From Phytophthora sp. 'mugwort' (taxonomy: Eukaryota; Oomycota; Peronosporomycetes; Peronosporales; Peronosporaceae), in the NCBI GenBank assembly GCA_033558025.1, contig JAUCEF010000154.1, positions 1 to 24,887 on the forward strand: a DNA stretch of 24,887 bases, in the 5' to 3' direction. The notes below the pieces were generated by a model. The model ran no database searches, was not told the DNA's origin, and saw only the letters and a program-made list of their open reading frames with translations. This document shows, piece after piece, positions 1 through 8,115 of this stretch (position 1 is the stretch's first letter; every line of letters begins with the position of its first letter). The position numbers were made by a program, and so were the translations under genes.

Positions 1-360
1 AACACCGTATACACCTAAAGATGAAATTGCTATTAAATATAAAATACCAATATTTAATTCAGTAAAAAACATACCAAAACCTAAAGGTATTATTGTCCAA
101 CTTAATAGACTTAAAAAAAAAGCTAAAATAGGTGCAAATATAAATAAAATTACATCAGCATTACTTGGTAAAATTGTTTCTTTTACGAATAATTTAAGAC
201 CATCAGCTAATGGTTGTAATAATCCAAAAGTACCTACAACATTAGGTCCTCTTCTTCTTTGAATAGAAGCTAATATTTTACGTTCAACTAAAGTAAAATA
301 AGCCACAGCAATTAATAAAGGTAATATGAAAATTAAAAATTTTAAAATTGTGTATATCAT
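1..360 (-). CDS. nad1: NADH dehydrogenase subunit 1, N-terminal 120 codons (partial)
   Basis: Membrane subunit of respiratory complex I, at the junction with the quinone-reducing arm. The reverse-strand frame opens with an ATG at 360-358 and stays open to the window edge, so only the N-terminal 120 codons are seen and the C-terminal part lies beyond position 1. Diagnostic residues are the first helix followed by [17 protein letters not shown] (about residues 24-40) and then [16 protein letters not shown], the classic nad1/NuoH block. Two further hydrophobic segments follow. It lies 160 bp downstream of the nad11 stop on the same strand, as expected for a cob-nad11-nad1 transcription unit. No frame break is seen in the visible part. 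Confidence 0.96.
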   Translation of the reverse strand, partial: MIYTILKFLIFILPLLIAVAYFTLVERKILASIQRRRGPNVVGTFGLLQPLADGLKLFVKETILPSNADVILFIFAPILAFFLSLLSWTIIPLGFGMFFTELNIGILYLIAISSLGVYGV

Positions 361-520
361 AATAATTTTGATTGATTTTTGAAAATTTTATTAGAATTAA
401 TCAATATTTTTGAATATTGTTCTAATATATTTGTATAATAATTATTTTTAATTAATGAATCTAAAAAATTAATATTAATTTTTAAAAATTTTTTATTAAA
501 ACTAAAATTATAAATAATTT

Positions 521-1947
521 TTATTTTTTTTTTAATAAATAAGGTAAAATATCTTTAATTTTTAAAAAAGCTTCTGATTTAGATTGATTTTTATTTAATA
601 AAAATTTATAAAGATTTCTATAAATTATAGAATCTTTACGTTGTTCTATATTTACATTTAAAATTTGTTCATTTTTTTGAATAAAACCTTCTAAATTAAT
701 ATACATTCCATTTTTTTCTAAAAAAGTTAATCCAGGTAAAATTAGATTTGAATTTTGAGCATCTTTAGTAAAATGATGTCCTTGATAAATAACAAAACTA
801 TTTTTAGTTATTTTTAATTTATTTTGTAAATTTGTATTAAATAAATAATATAATTTTGAATTATTTAACATATTTAATGATTTTGGAAAAGTAATTTCAA
901 AAAAATTAATTAAAGAAGTTTGAAAATTAAAGAAATTAATATTATGGTTAATAAATGATAAATTTTTTAATTTTGATAATAAAAAAAAACCATTTTTTTG
1001 ATTTAAAATATTACTACCTATAATAATTAAAGGTTTTTTTGCTTTTTTTAATTGTTTACAAAATACATGTTTTCCTAAAATAATATTTATTAAAGTTTTA
1101 AAAGTTAATCCTAAATGTTTTACTGGATAAGTAAAATTAATTTTATTACCGATATATGCTATTTTAAAATTTCCTTTTTTTAAACGATTAATTAAATGAA
1201 TATTTAAAATAGAACCTTCTTGACGAATATCACTACCAATTATTAAACAAACATCAGATTCTTCAATAGATTTTAAAGTATTATTAAATAAAAAATTTGA
1301 AGCTAAATCAGAATTTATCTTAATTTGTCGATTTTTTAAAAATTGTTCATAATTTACATTTGAAATTCCTAATTTATTTAAATTTTTTTTAATAAAAAAA
1401 GAGATTCTAAATCAGTTAAATCACCAATAATACTTTTAGCATTAAAACTATCTGTAATTATCAATTTTTTATTAATAATATTTAGAGCATCTAACCAAGA
1501 AATCCTATGAAAATTGTTTTGATTATCTTTTAATAATGGATATTTTAATCGTTGATATTTTAAACTATCAAAAAAATATCTTGTTTTATCTGATATCCAT
1601 TCTTTATTAATATTAAAATTAGTTTTAGGTAAAATACGTATAATTTCATTATTAAAAATATCAATTTTAATATTTGAACCAATACTATCTAAAATAGCAA
1701 TACCCTCTTTTTTTTTTAATTCCCAAGAACGTGCTTTAAAAGTATAGGGTTTAGAAGTTAATGCACCAACAGGACATAAATCTACTAAATTACCAGAAAA
1801 TTCGGATTTAAAAATATTTGAAGAATAAAAATTAATTTCAGTTTTATTACCACGACCTGTTGTACCTAAACCGTCAATTCCACAAATTTCATTAGCAAAA
1901 CGTACACAACGTGTACAATGAATACAATTTAAATTATTTATTTTTAT
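521..1947 (-). CDS. nad11: NADH dehydrogenase subunit 11 (75-kDa/NuoG-type), N-terminally truncated, with one frameshift
   Basis: Iron-sulfur subunit of the complex I matrix arm. Just after the cob stop the frame reads [11 protein letters not shown], then [28 protein letters not shown] and RSWEL. These are the ligands of the fourth cluster (N4: CxxCxxC plus the later Cys). The molybdopterin-oxidoreductase-like domain follows, including SGIDSRQEG-type and KPLIIIGSN segments (the latter near 1030). The first frame hits TAA in an A/T homopolymer at about 1383-1400; the second frame, one base displaced, runs open to the TAA at 521. Adding one base there joins the two. Roughly the first 145 residues expected in this family (clusters N1b and N5) are absent: the frame is closed by TAA at 1948-1950, and no in-frame ATG exists before position 871. 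The true start is therefore unknown; 1947 is the maximum 5' limit of the open frame, which overlaps the last codons of cob. Confidence 0.88.
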
Positions 1948-3109
1948 TTATTAAAGATTTTTTATTAATATTATAACGTACTAAATAAGTTTCTAATTTA
2001 CCTAAAAATGGTATAATTATTATAAAAAAAAAAAAATAATAAATCATACTTATAATACCAATTTCAGTATAAGGATATTCAACTGGACATTGTCCAACCC
2101 AACCTAATAATAAAAAAGCTATAACTAATAACCAATAACAAATTTTAAATATAGGTCTAAAAGCTGTACTTCTAATTTCAGATGAATTTGTAAAAGGTAT
2201 TGTTAATAAAATAAGTAATGAACCAAACATAGCTATAACACCGCCAATTTTATTAGGAATAGATCTTAAAATTGCATAAAACGGTAAAAAATACCATTCT
2301 GGTACGATATGTAAAGGTGTTTTCATTGGATTTGCTTCAATATAATTATCGGGATGACCTAATGTATTAGGATAAAAAAAAATAAAAATAAAGAAAATCA
2401 AAAATAAGATCATTAATCCAAATAAATCTTTAGTATAAAAATATGGATAAAAAGGTATATTTTCATTTTTTAATGTAATACCTAAAGGATTATTTGAACC
2501 AACTTCATGTAATAAAATTAAATGTATCAATACGGCACCCACAATTATAAAAGGTAATGTAAAATGTAAACTAAAAAAACGATTTAATGTTGGATTATCA
2601 ACAGCAAATCCGCCCCAAAGCCAATCAACAATATCTTTTCCTATTAAGGGTATTGCAGAAAATAAATTAGTAATAACAGTTGCACCCCAAAAACTCATTT
2701 GTCCCCAAGGTAAAACATAACCCATAAAAGCTGTAGCCATCATTAAAATAAAAATAATTACACCAGAAGACCATATAGCTTCTCTTGGTGTGATATAAGA
2801 ACCATAATATAAACCACGAAAAATATGAATATATACAACAATAAAAAAAAAAGATGCTCCATTTGCATGTGTATATCTAATTAACCAACCATTATTTACA
2901 TCTCTCATAATATGTTCAACACTATTAAAAGCTAAATCAATATGTGGAGTATAATGCATTGCTAAAAAAATACCTGTTAAAATTTGTATTACTAACATAA
3001 TACCAGCTAACGAACCGAATCCAAAAAAATAATTTAAATTAATAGGTGTAGGATAATCTATTAAATGATTATTAAGAATCGCAAATAATGATTTTTTATT
3101 CCATCTCAT
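1934..3109 (-). CDS. cob: Cytochrome b
   Basis: Core quinol-oxidising subunit of complex III in the inner membrane. Counting from the Met at 3109, the two heme-ligating histidine pairs appear at about residues 81/95 ([15 protein letters not shown]) and 182/196 ([15 protein letters not shown]), both with the required 14-residue spacing. The Qo-site [13 protein letters not shown] motif is intact, as is [19 protein letters not shown]. The frame is open further upstream to an ATG at 3139, but [22 protein letters not shown] matches the usual start of the protein, so 3109 is preferred, giving 391 residues. The C-terminus is slightly long and Lys/Asn-rich. The nad11 reading frame overlaps the last codons. 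Confidence 0.97.
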   Translation of the reverse strand: MRWNKKSLFAILNNHLIDYPTPINLNYFFGFGSLAGIMLVIQILTGIFLAMHYTPHIDLAFNSVEHIMRDVNNGWLIRYTHANGASFFFIVVYIHIFRGLYYGSYITPREAIWSSGVIIFILMMATAFMGYVLPWGQMSFWGATVITNLFSAIPLIGKDIVDWLWGGFAVDNPTLNRFFSLHFTLPFIIVGAVLIHLILLHEVGSNNPLGITLKNENIPFYPYFYTKDLFGLMILFLIFFIFIFFYPNTLGHPDNYIEANPMKTPLHIVPEWYFLPFYAILRSIPNKIGGVIAMFGSLLILLTIPFTNSSEIRSTAFRPIFKICYWLLVIAFLLLGWVGQCPVEYPYTEIGIISMIYYFFFFIIIIPFLGKLETYLVRYNINKKSLINKNK

Positions 3110-3156
3110 AATATGAAATGAAAAATTACCTAAAAGCAAAAATAATTAATAAAATA

Positions 3157-3722
3157 TTACATATTTATTTTATTATTCCAAGGATTATTAAATTCAAATA
3201 ATCGGTATTGTTGTGATAAATTAATGGGTTCATAAACAACACGTTTTTTTAATTCATTATAAAAAATTTCTAAAAAACCACTTAAAGGGAAATCTTTACG
3301 TAAAGGATGTCCTTCAAAACCATAATCTGTTAAAATCCGTCTTAAATCGGGATGGTATAAAAAAAAAATACCAAACATATCCCAAACTTCTCTTTCACAC
3401 CAATTGGCTGATTGATATATTTTTATAATTGAATCTACCGGTTGTAATTCATTAATTATTATTTTAATTTTTAAACGACTATTAAAACGAATACTTAATA
3501 AATTATAAATTATTTCAAAACGTTTTTTTTTATTAATATAATCTATAACACAAATTTCTGATAATACTTTAAATTGAGTATTTGTATGATTTTTTAAAAA
3601 AATAAAATAGGAATTAAATTTTTTGTAGAAATATTTATACATAATTCATTTTTATATAAAGTATAATTTATTATTGGTAAAATCTGTAATAAATATTGAC
3701 TAAATTTTTTTAATACTTTCAT
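3157..3722 (-). CDS. nad9: NADH dehydrogenase subunit 9 (30-kDa/NuoC-type) with one frameshift
   Basis: Peripheral-arm subunit of complex I that helps hold the N2/quinone module. The 3' frame carries FLKNHTNTQFKVLSEICVIDY, QSANWCEREVWDMFGIFF, HPDLRRILTDYGFEGHPLRKDFPLSGF, the full family signature, ending at the TAA at 3157. The natural N-terminus lies in another frame: an ATG at 3722 begins MKVLKKFSQYLLQILPII and continues through LCINISTKNLIPIL, which stops at TAA in the T7/A6 run at 3590-3602. One extra base in that run joins the two into a protein of about 188 residues, the usual size for mitochondrial nad9. An ATG at 3642 could start the second frame alone, but that would replace conserved N-terminal sequence. 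Whether the shift is real or a homopolymer miscall cannot be told from the sequence. Confidence 0.93.
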
Positions 3723-3885
3723 AAATAAAAAATAATTATAAATATTTATAATTATAAATATTTATATATTAAAAAAATAAATAATTTTTTTTCTAAAATA
3801 AATACTATAACCAGTATTAGTATATATATAACATAAAATACGATAAAAATTAATTTTTATCATATTTTTCAGGATTTAATTTTAA
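3723..3885. repeat. AT-rich spacer atp9-nad9: 16-bp direct repeat and 20-bp palindrome
   Basis: Spacer between atp9 and nad9. It contains two adjacent copies of a 16-bp unit (AATTATAAATATTTAT) around 3732-3763 and a perfect 20-bp palindrome (GATAAAAATTAATTTTTATC) at 3842-3861. The palindrome ends 24 bases beyond the atp9 stop on the minus strand, where it could fold as a hairpin in the atp9 3' untranslated region. No coding frame is seen. Confidence 0.6.
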
Positions 3886-4351
<466 letters not shown>

Positions 4352-4705
4352 TTACCATTCTAAAGCATCACTACACCAAATATAAATAAAACCTATAACT
4401 AATTCAACTAAAAATTCAATCATAGTCCAAAATCCCCATGAAAAATTTGAACTTAAAGTTAAAACCCAAGGAAAAATAAAAACAGCTTCTAAATCAAAAA
4501 TAATAAAAAGGATAGCTACTAAATAAAATTTTACATCAAAAATTTTTCTAGCATCATCATAAGGATTAAATCCACATTCATAGGCTGTTAACTTTTCTAA
4601 ATCATCTTTTTGTTTAATTAAACTAAAAGATAAAATGAAAATTAAAATTGATAAAAATAAACTTAATATTAAGAATATAAAAATATTTGAATAATTTAAT
4701 AACAT
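4352..4705 (-). CDS. nad3: NADH dehydrogenase subunit 3
   Basis: Small membrane subunit of complex I with three helices. The 117-residue product has the conserved matrix loop KLTAYECGFNPYDDARKIFDVKFYL cut here as YECGFNPYDD plus RKIFDVKFYLVAILFIIFD, including the key loop cysteine, followed by FDLEAVFIFPW. It ends SDALEW and TAA. The frame remains open upstream into trnD, but the Met at 4705 is the natural start because the sequence before it is tRNA and leader. It lies 34 bp downstream of trnD, so release of the tRNA could create its 5' end. Confidence 0.97.
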   Translation of the reverse strand: MLLNYSNIFIFLILSLFLSILIFILSFSLIKQKDDLEKLTAYECGFNPYDDARKIFDVKFYLVAILFIIFDLEAVFIFPWVLTLSSNFSWGFWTMIEFLVELVIGFIYIWCSDALEW

Positions 4706-4739
4706 ATTTATAAATTTTTTTAAATATAATAAATTTAAA

Positions 4740-4813
4740 CGGAAAAAACGGGACTTGAACCCGCGACTTATAGCGTGACAAGCTACCACTCTAACCAACT
4801 GAGCTATTTTTCC
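4740..4813 (-). tRNA. trnD(guc): tRNA-Asp (GUC)
   Basis: A cloverleaf folds on the minus strand: acceptor GGAAAAA with TTTTTCC, D-loop AGTTGGTTA, anticodon loop TTGTCAC (anticodon GTC) and a T-arm with loop TTCAAGT. The base after the acceptor is G, as expected for tRNA-Asp. Confidence 0.93.
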
Positions 4814-4849
4814 AATATAAAATATTATATCTTATTTTTGTATATTTTA

Positions 4850-5568
4850 TTAATGTAAATTTAAAGCATCATTTATATACATACACGTTAAAATCGTAAA
4901 CACATATGCCTGAATTAAAGCTACAGCAATTTCTAAACCAACCAATAATACAATAATTATTAATGGAATAAAATGTGCCATAAAAATAAAACTATTTACA
5001 TTTAACATAGCCCAAGCAAAACCTGCAATTACTTTTAATAAAGTTGTCCAGCCATCATATTTGCAAATAATCGTACAGGTAAACTAATTACACGAAAAAT
5101 GTATGAAACTAATTCAATAGGTACTAAGATGGGAACTAATGCTATACTTGCACCACTAGGTAATAATAAATTTAAAAAATTAAATTTATGTTTTTTAATT
5201 CCAATTAAATTAAAACCTAAATAAATTGTTAATGCTAAAGTAAACGTAATAATTAAATGACTTGTTATAGTAAAACTGTATGGAATCATTCCTATTAAAT
5301 TACATAATAAAATAAAAAAAAAAACAACAAAAATTAATGAAACAAAATATTTACCAGCTTTTCCTATACTAGAATAAGTTAATTCAATTGTAATATTAAA
5401 AATCATTTCAAAAATTTGTTGAAAACGTGTTGGAATAAATTTAGTTTTTATACATGTAAATATATATAAATAAACTAAACCTATTACTAAAATTAAAGAA
5501 GCATTAGTAAATACAAAAGGTATTTGAAAAATAGGTAAAATTTCAAATTGTTCTAAAGGACTAACCAT
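4850..5568 (-). CDS. atp6: ATP synthase F0 subunit a with one frameshift
   Basis: Proton-channel subunit of ATP synthase. The first frame, from ATG 5568, has [14 protein letters not shown], then [11 protein letters not shown] and [14 protein letters not shown], containing the conserved arginine of the proton path, and meets TAA at 5035. The rest of the protein is present one base out of phase: [13 protein letters not shown], then [14 protein letters not shown] and [12 protein letters not shown], ending at TAA 4850-4852. In this family MAG is followed by HTLL, so one base is missing in the His codon at about 5045-5046. The site is CA-ACT and is not a homopolymer. With one base added the product is 239 residues, a normal length. 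Confidence 0.94.
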
Positions 5569-5592
5569 AAAAATTATTAATTTTTTAATAAA

Positions 5593-6507
5593 TTAATTAC
5601 CTCCCCACCAGTAAACTGCTACAAATAAAAATAACCAAACAACATCTACAAAATGCCAATACCAAGCTGCAGCTTCAAAACCGAAATGATGTTGTTTTGT
5701 AAAATGATGATTAATTAATCTAATAGTACTTACTATAATAAAAATAGTACCTACAATAACGTGAATACCATGAAAACCTGTTAATAAAAAAAAAGTTGTA
5801 CCATAAATACTATCAGAAATTGAAAAAGTACTTTCAATATATTCATAGGCTTGAATTAAAGTAAAAAAAAAAGCTAATAAAATTGTAATAATTAAACTTA
5901 AAATAGCATTTTTTCTATCACCAAAAACTATTGAATGGTGTGCCCAAGTAATAGTTGCCCCAGATGATAATAATATTACAGTATTTAATAAAGGAATACC
6001 CCAAGCATTAACAGTTTCAATACCTAATGGTGGCCATAAAGATCCAATTTCAGGTGTTGGTGCTAAAGCTGAATGAAAAAAAGCCCAAAAAAAACTAACA
6101 AAAAATAGTAATTCACTAAAAATAAATAAAAGCATACCATTTCTTAAACCTAATTGTACTTGTTTAGTATGTTGACCTTCATATACAGCTTCTCTAACTA
6201 TATCACGAAACCAAGTATACATTGTTAAAATAATCATTAAAAATCCTGTTAAAATTAAGAAATTACTGCCAATATAACCATGAAAATACATAGCACCACC
6301 AAAAGTTAAAAAAAAAAGTCCAAAAGAAATTATAAAAGGCCAAGGACTTGGATCTACTAAATGATAAGGATGTTTTTGTGTATTTTGTATATTATTACTA
6401 ATTTCTTTTAAAATTTTTAAATCATTTTGAAATTTATCGATATTAGAATCATTTGTTGTAGTTTCTATTTGTAAATTTTTTTTATTAATATAATAATAAT
6501 TTTTCAT
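5593..6507 (-). CDS. cox3: Cytochrome c oxidase subunit III
   Basis: Core membrane subunit of complex IV with seven helices. The canonical start of the protein, HPYHLVDPSPWPF, is at about residue 46. It is followed by WFRDIVREAVYEGQHT, ELLFFVSFFWAFFHSALAP, TGFHGIHVIVGTIF and the C-terminal HFVDVVWLFLFVAVYWWG, all intact. The Met at 6507 gives 304 residues and a polar Asn/Lys/Thr-rich leader of about 40 residues not present in most homologues. There is no internal Met between that start and the conserved block, so the extension appears real. atp6 starts 24 bp downstream. Confidence 0.97.
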   Translation of the reverse strand: MKNYYYINKKNLQIETTTNDSNIDKFQNDLKILKEISNNIQNTQKHPYHLVDPSPWPFIISFGLFFLTFGGAMYFHGYIGSNFLILTGFLMIILTMYTWFRDIVREAVYEGQHTKQVQLGLRNGMLLFIFSELLFFVSFFWAFFHSALAPTPEIGSLWPPLGIETVNAWGIPLLNTVILLSSGATITWAHHSIVFGDRKNAILSLIITILLAFFFTLIQAYEYIESTFSISDSIYGTTFFLLTGFHGIHVIVGTIFIIVSTIRLINHHFTKQHHFGFEAAAWYWHFVDVVWLFLFVAVYWWGGN

Positions 6508-6567
6508 AAGAATTTTATAATTTGTAATAATTAATTATTTAATGATAAATAATGTATTTTAAAAAAA

Positions 6568-6999
6568 TTAATCAAAAATAAGATTAAATTTTAATTTTTT
6601 TATATTTTTATAATATTGTTTTTTTGTATTGATTGTTTTACTTTTATTTTTTGAAGTTTGAATAATTTCGTTTGTTATGTTTTTTAAATTTGCATTTAAA
6701 AGTAACCACGATATCGATTTTTTAATTTGTTTATCTTCATTTAAAAGCATTAAAAAATATCTATCTTTTTTTTTTTTTTTTTTATTTCGTTTTTTATTTG
6801 GAATACTTATTGCTTTTAATTTCGGTAATAAATTTTCAATTGATTTAAATAAAATAAAATTCGGTTTTTGTTTTGTAATTTTTTTTAAAGTAATTAAAAT
6901 ATTTATAAATATGTTTTCAGAACAAGTTTTTTTTCCTTTTTTTAATAACATATTTATAAATAATTTTTTTATTTTATACTCTTCGTATTTTAGTTCCAT
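6568..6999 (-). CDS. rps7: Ribosomal protein S7 (small subunit)
   Basis: Primary binding protein of the 3' domain of SSU rRNA. The 143-residue product has the uS7 N-terminal pattern [20 protein letters not shown], a shortened middle ([18 protein letters not shown], including a Lys-rich run encoded by long A tracts) and a C-terminal half ending in [20 protein letters not shown]. The sequence is divergent, but its place directly after rps12 is the classic str-operon order and supports the call. The ATG at 6999 lies inside rps12, giving a 26-nt overlap; the next Met (residue 17) falls inside the conserved helix, so 6999 is preferred. Confidence 0.85.
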   Translation of the reverse strand: MELKYEEYKIKKLFINMLLKKGKKTCSENIFINILITLKKITKQKPNFILFKSIENLLPKLKAISIPNKKRNKKKKKKDRYFLMLLNEDKQIKKSISWLLLNANLKNITNEIIQTSKNKSKTINTKKQYYKNIKKLKFNLIFD

Positions 7000-7354
7000 A
7001 TTTTGATCTTGATGTTTTTCGAGAATAAATCCCTAATAAATCATATTTACCACGAATTACATGATATTTTACTCCAGGTAAATCTTTTACACGACCTCCT
7101 CTAACTAATACTATTGAATGTTCTTGTAAAGTATGACCAATACCTGGAATATAAGTAATTATTGTATACCTACTAGATAGGTGTACTTTTGCTACTTTAC
7201 GCATAGCAGAATTTGGTTTTTTAGGTGTTGTATTATAAACTTTTAAACAAATACCTTTACGTTGAGGACATTGTTTTAAAGCTGGACTTTTATTTCTTTT
7301 TTTTTTTTCTAAACGTTTTTGTTTTTTTAAAAATAATTGATTAATTGTTGACAT
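6974..7354 (-). CDS. rps12: Ribosomal protein S12 (small subunit)
   Basis: Decoding-centre protein of the mitoribosome. The Met at 7354 begins [14 protein letters not shown], giving 126 residues. Universal motifs are [27 protein letters not shown] (residues 43-57), [20 protein letters not shown] and [12 protein letters not shown]. The frame is open upstream through trnV, but that stretch is tRNA and the Met at 7354 matches family starts. The stop overlaps the beginning of rps7 by 26 nt, implying one bicistronic message. Confidence 0.97.
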   Translation of the reverse strand: MSTINQLFLKKQKRLEKKKRNKSPALKQCPQRKGICLKVYNTTPKKPNSAMRKVAKVHLSSRYTIITYIPGIGHTLQEHSIVLVRGGRVKDLPGVKYHVIRGKYDLLGIYSRKTSRSKYGTKIRRV

Positions 7355-7371
7355 ATTATTTGTTATTTTAT

Positions 7372-7444
7372 TGAATAATAACGGACTCGAACCGCTAACA
7401 TTTTCGGTGTAAACGAAATACTCTACCAATTGAGTTAATTATTC
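7372..7444 (-). tRNA. trnV(uac): tRNA-Val (UAC)
   Basis: Minus-strand cloverleaf: acceptor GAATAAT with ATTATTC, anticodon stem TTTCG/CGAAA around loop TTTACAC (anticodon TAC), T-loop TTCGAGT, discriminator A. It is the first of a tight V-I-Q-R tRNA cluster between rps12 and rps10; the spacer to trnI is about 2 nt. Confidence 0.93.
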
Positions 7445-7446
7445 AT

Positions 7447-7521
7447 TGGGCCTAAGTAGATTTGAACTACTGACTTTACACTTATCAGGCGTATACTCTA
7501 ACCAACTGAGTTATAGGCCCT
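7447..7521 (-). tRNA. trnI(gau): tRNA-Ile (GAU)
   Basis: Minus-strand cloverleaf: acceptor GGGCCTA with TAGGCCC, anticodon stem TACGC/GTGTA around loop CTGATAA (anticodon GAT), T-loop TTCAAAT, discriminator A. Confidence 0.93.
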
Positions 7522-7523
7522 TT

Positions 7524-7594
7524 TGAAGTAAAAGGATTCGAACCTTTGATTTTCCGTACCAAAAACGGAGGCCTTACCACTTGGCTATACTTCA
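7524..7594 (-). tRNA. trnQ(uug): tRNA-Gln (UUG)
   Basis: Minus-strand cloverleaf: acceptor TGAAGTA with TACTTCA, anticodon stem TCCGT/ACGGA around loop TTTTGGT (anticodon TTG), T-loop TTCGAAT, discriminator A. It lies almost flush against trnI. Confidence 0.92.
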
Positions 7595-7608
7595 AAATAA
7601 ATAAAATA

Positions 7609-7682
7609 TATGCTTAGAAAGATTTGAACTTTCATTTTATAGATCCGCAATCTAACGCTTTATCCATTTAAGCTATAAGCAT
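7609..7682 (-). tRNA. trnR(gcg): tRNA-Arg (GCG)
   Basis: Minus-strand cloverleaf: acceptor ATGCTTA with TAAGCAT, anticodon stem TTAGA/TCTAT around loop TTGCGGA (anticodon GCG), T-loop TTCAAAT, discriminator A. It reads CGN arginine codons, complementing trnR(ucu) at 17629. Confidence 0.9.
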
Positions 7683-7692
7683 AAGTTTAATT

Positions 7693-8019
7693 TTAATTTT
7701 TTTTTATAATTTTAATATTTATTAATGAATTTTTAGATAAAAATTTTTTAATTAAAACTAAAAAATTTAATAAATAAAAAATATTTTTAAATTTTATATT
7801 AATTTTAGAAGTATAATTTTTATGAATAAAATGTTCACGTGATTTTTTATTTACATGGGGAGATCTTAATAATGTAAAAATTTTTTTTTTTTGTTTTGTT
7901 TGAAATACACCGGGTATTTGAATATTTTTGAATTTATTAATTTTTTTTAATTTTAATAAATTTTGTTTGAGTTGATTTATTTTTTGAAATGATTTAAAAG
8001 TTATTCTTAAAAGATACAT
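7693..8019 (-). CDS. rps10: Ribosomal protein S10 (small subunit)
   Basis: Small-subunit head protein. The diagnostic block is IFTLLRSPHVNKKSREHF (residues about 47-64), the signature of uS10, preceded by IPGVFQTKQKKK. The N-terminus MYLLRITFKSFQKINQLKQN fits the first strand and helix of S10. The 108-residue length is normal for a mitochondrial S10. The C-terminus is low-complexity and hydrophobic/Lys-rich, as often in this AT-rich genome. It lies between trnF and trnR(gcg) on the same strand. Confidence 0.9.
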   Translation of the reverse strand: MYLLRITFKSFQKINQLKQNLLKLKKINKFKNIQIPGVFQTKQKKKIFTLLRSPHVNKKSREHFIHKNYTSKINIKFKNIFYLLNFLVLIKKFLSKNSLINIKIIKKN

Positions 8020-8035
8020 ATTTTAATAATAAAAT

Positions 8036-8109
8036 TGTCTGGAGGTGGATTTGAACCACCGACACAAAGATTTTCAGTCTTTTACTCTAACCAACTGAGC
8101 TATCCAAAC
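8036..8109 (-). tRNA. trnF(gaa): tRNA-Phe (GAA)
   Basis: Minus-strand cloverleaf: acceptor GTTTGGA with TCCAGAC (one G-U pair), anticodon stem AAAGA/TCTTT around loop CTGAAAA (anticodon GAA), T-stem GGTGG/CCACC, discriminator A. It sits 6 bp from the nad2 stop and 16 bp from the rps10 start. Confidence 0.93.
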
Positions 8110-8115
8110 TAAATA

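Noticed and set aside
521..871. Separate 116-codon gene starting at the ATG at 871
   Set aside because: Upstream sequence in the same frame is clear nad11 (KPLIIIGSN and beyond), so this is just the C-terminal end of nad11.
1934..1950. UGA=Trp or other altered code to explain the broken genes
   Set aside because: The breaks need a shifted frame, not a reassigned stop. Tryptophans are TGG and trnW has anticodon CCA.
3109..3139. Longer cob start at 3139
   Set aside because: The extra ten residues do not resemble cytochrome b N-termini, while [12 protein letters not shown] at 3109 does.
4352..4798. nad3 start inside trnD
   Set aside because: The upstream ATG lies in the tRNA; the Met at 4705 fits the family length.
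6677..7006. 109-codon plus-strand frame opposite rps7
   Set aside because: It is the antisense of rps7, made of Phe-rich sequence from Lys codons, with no family resemblance.
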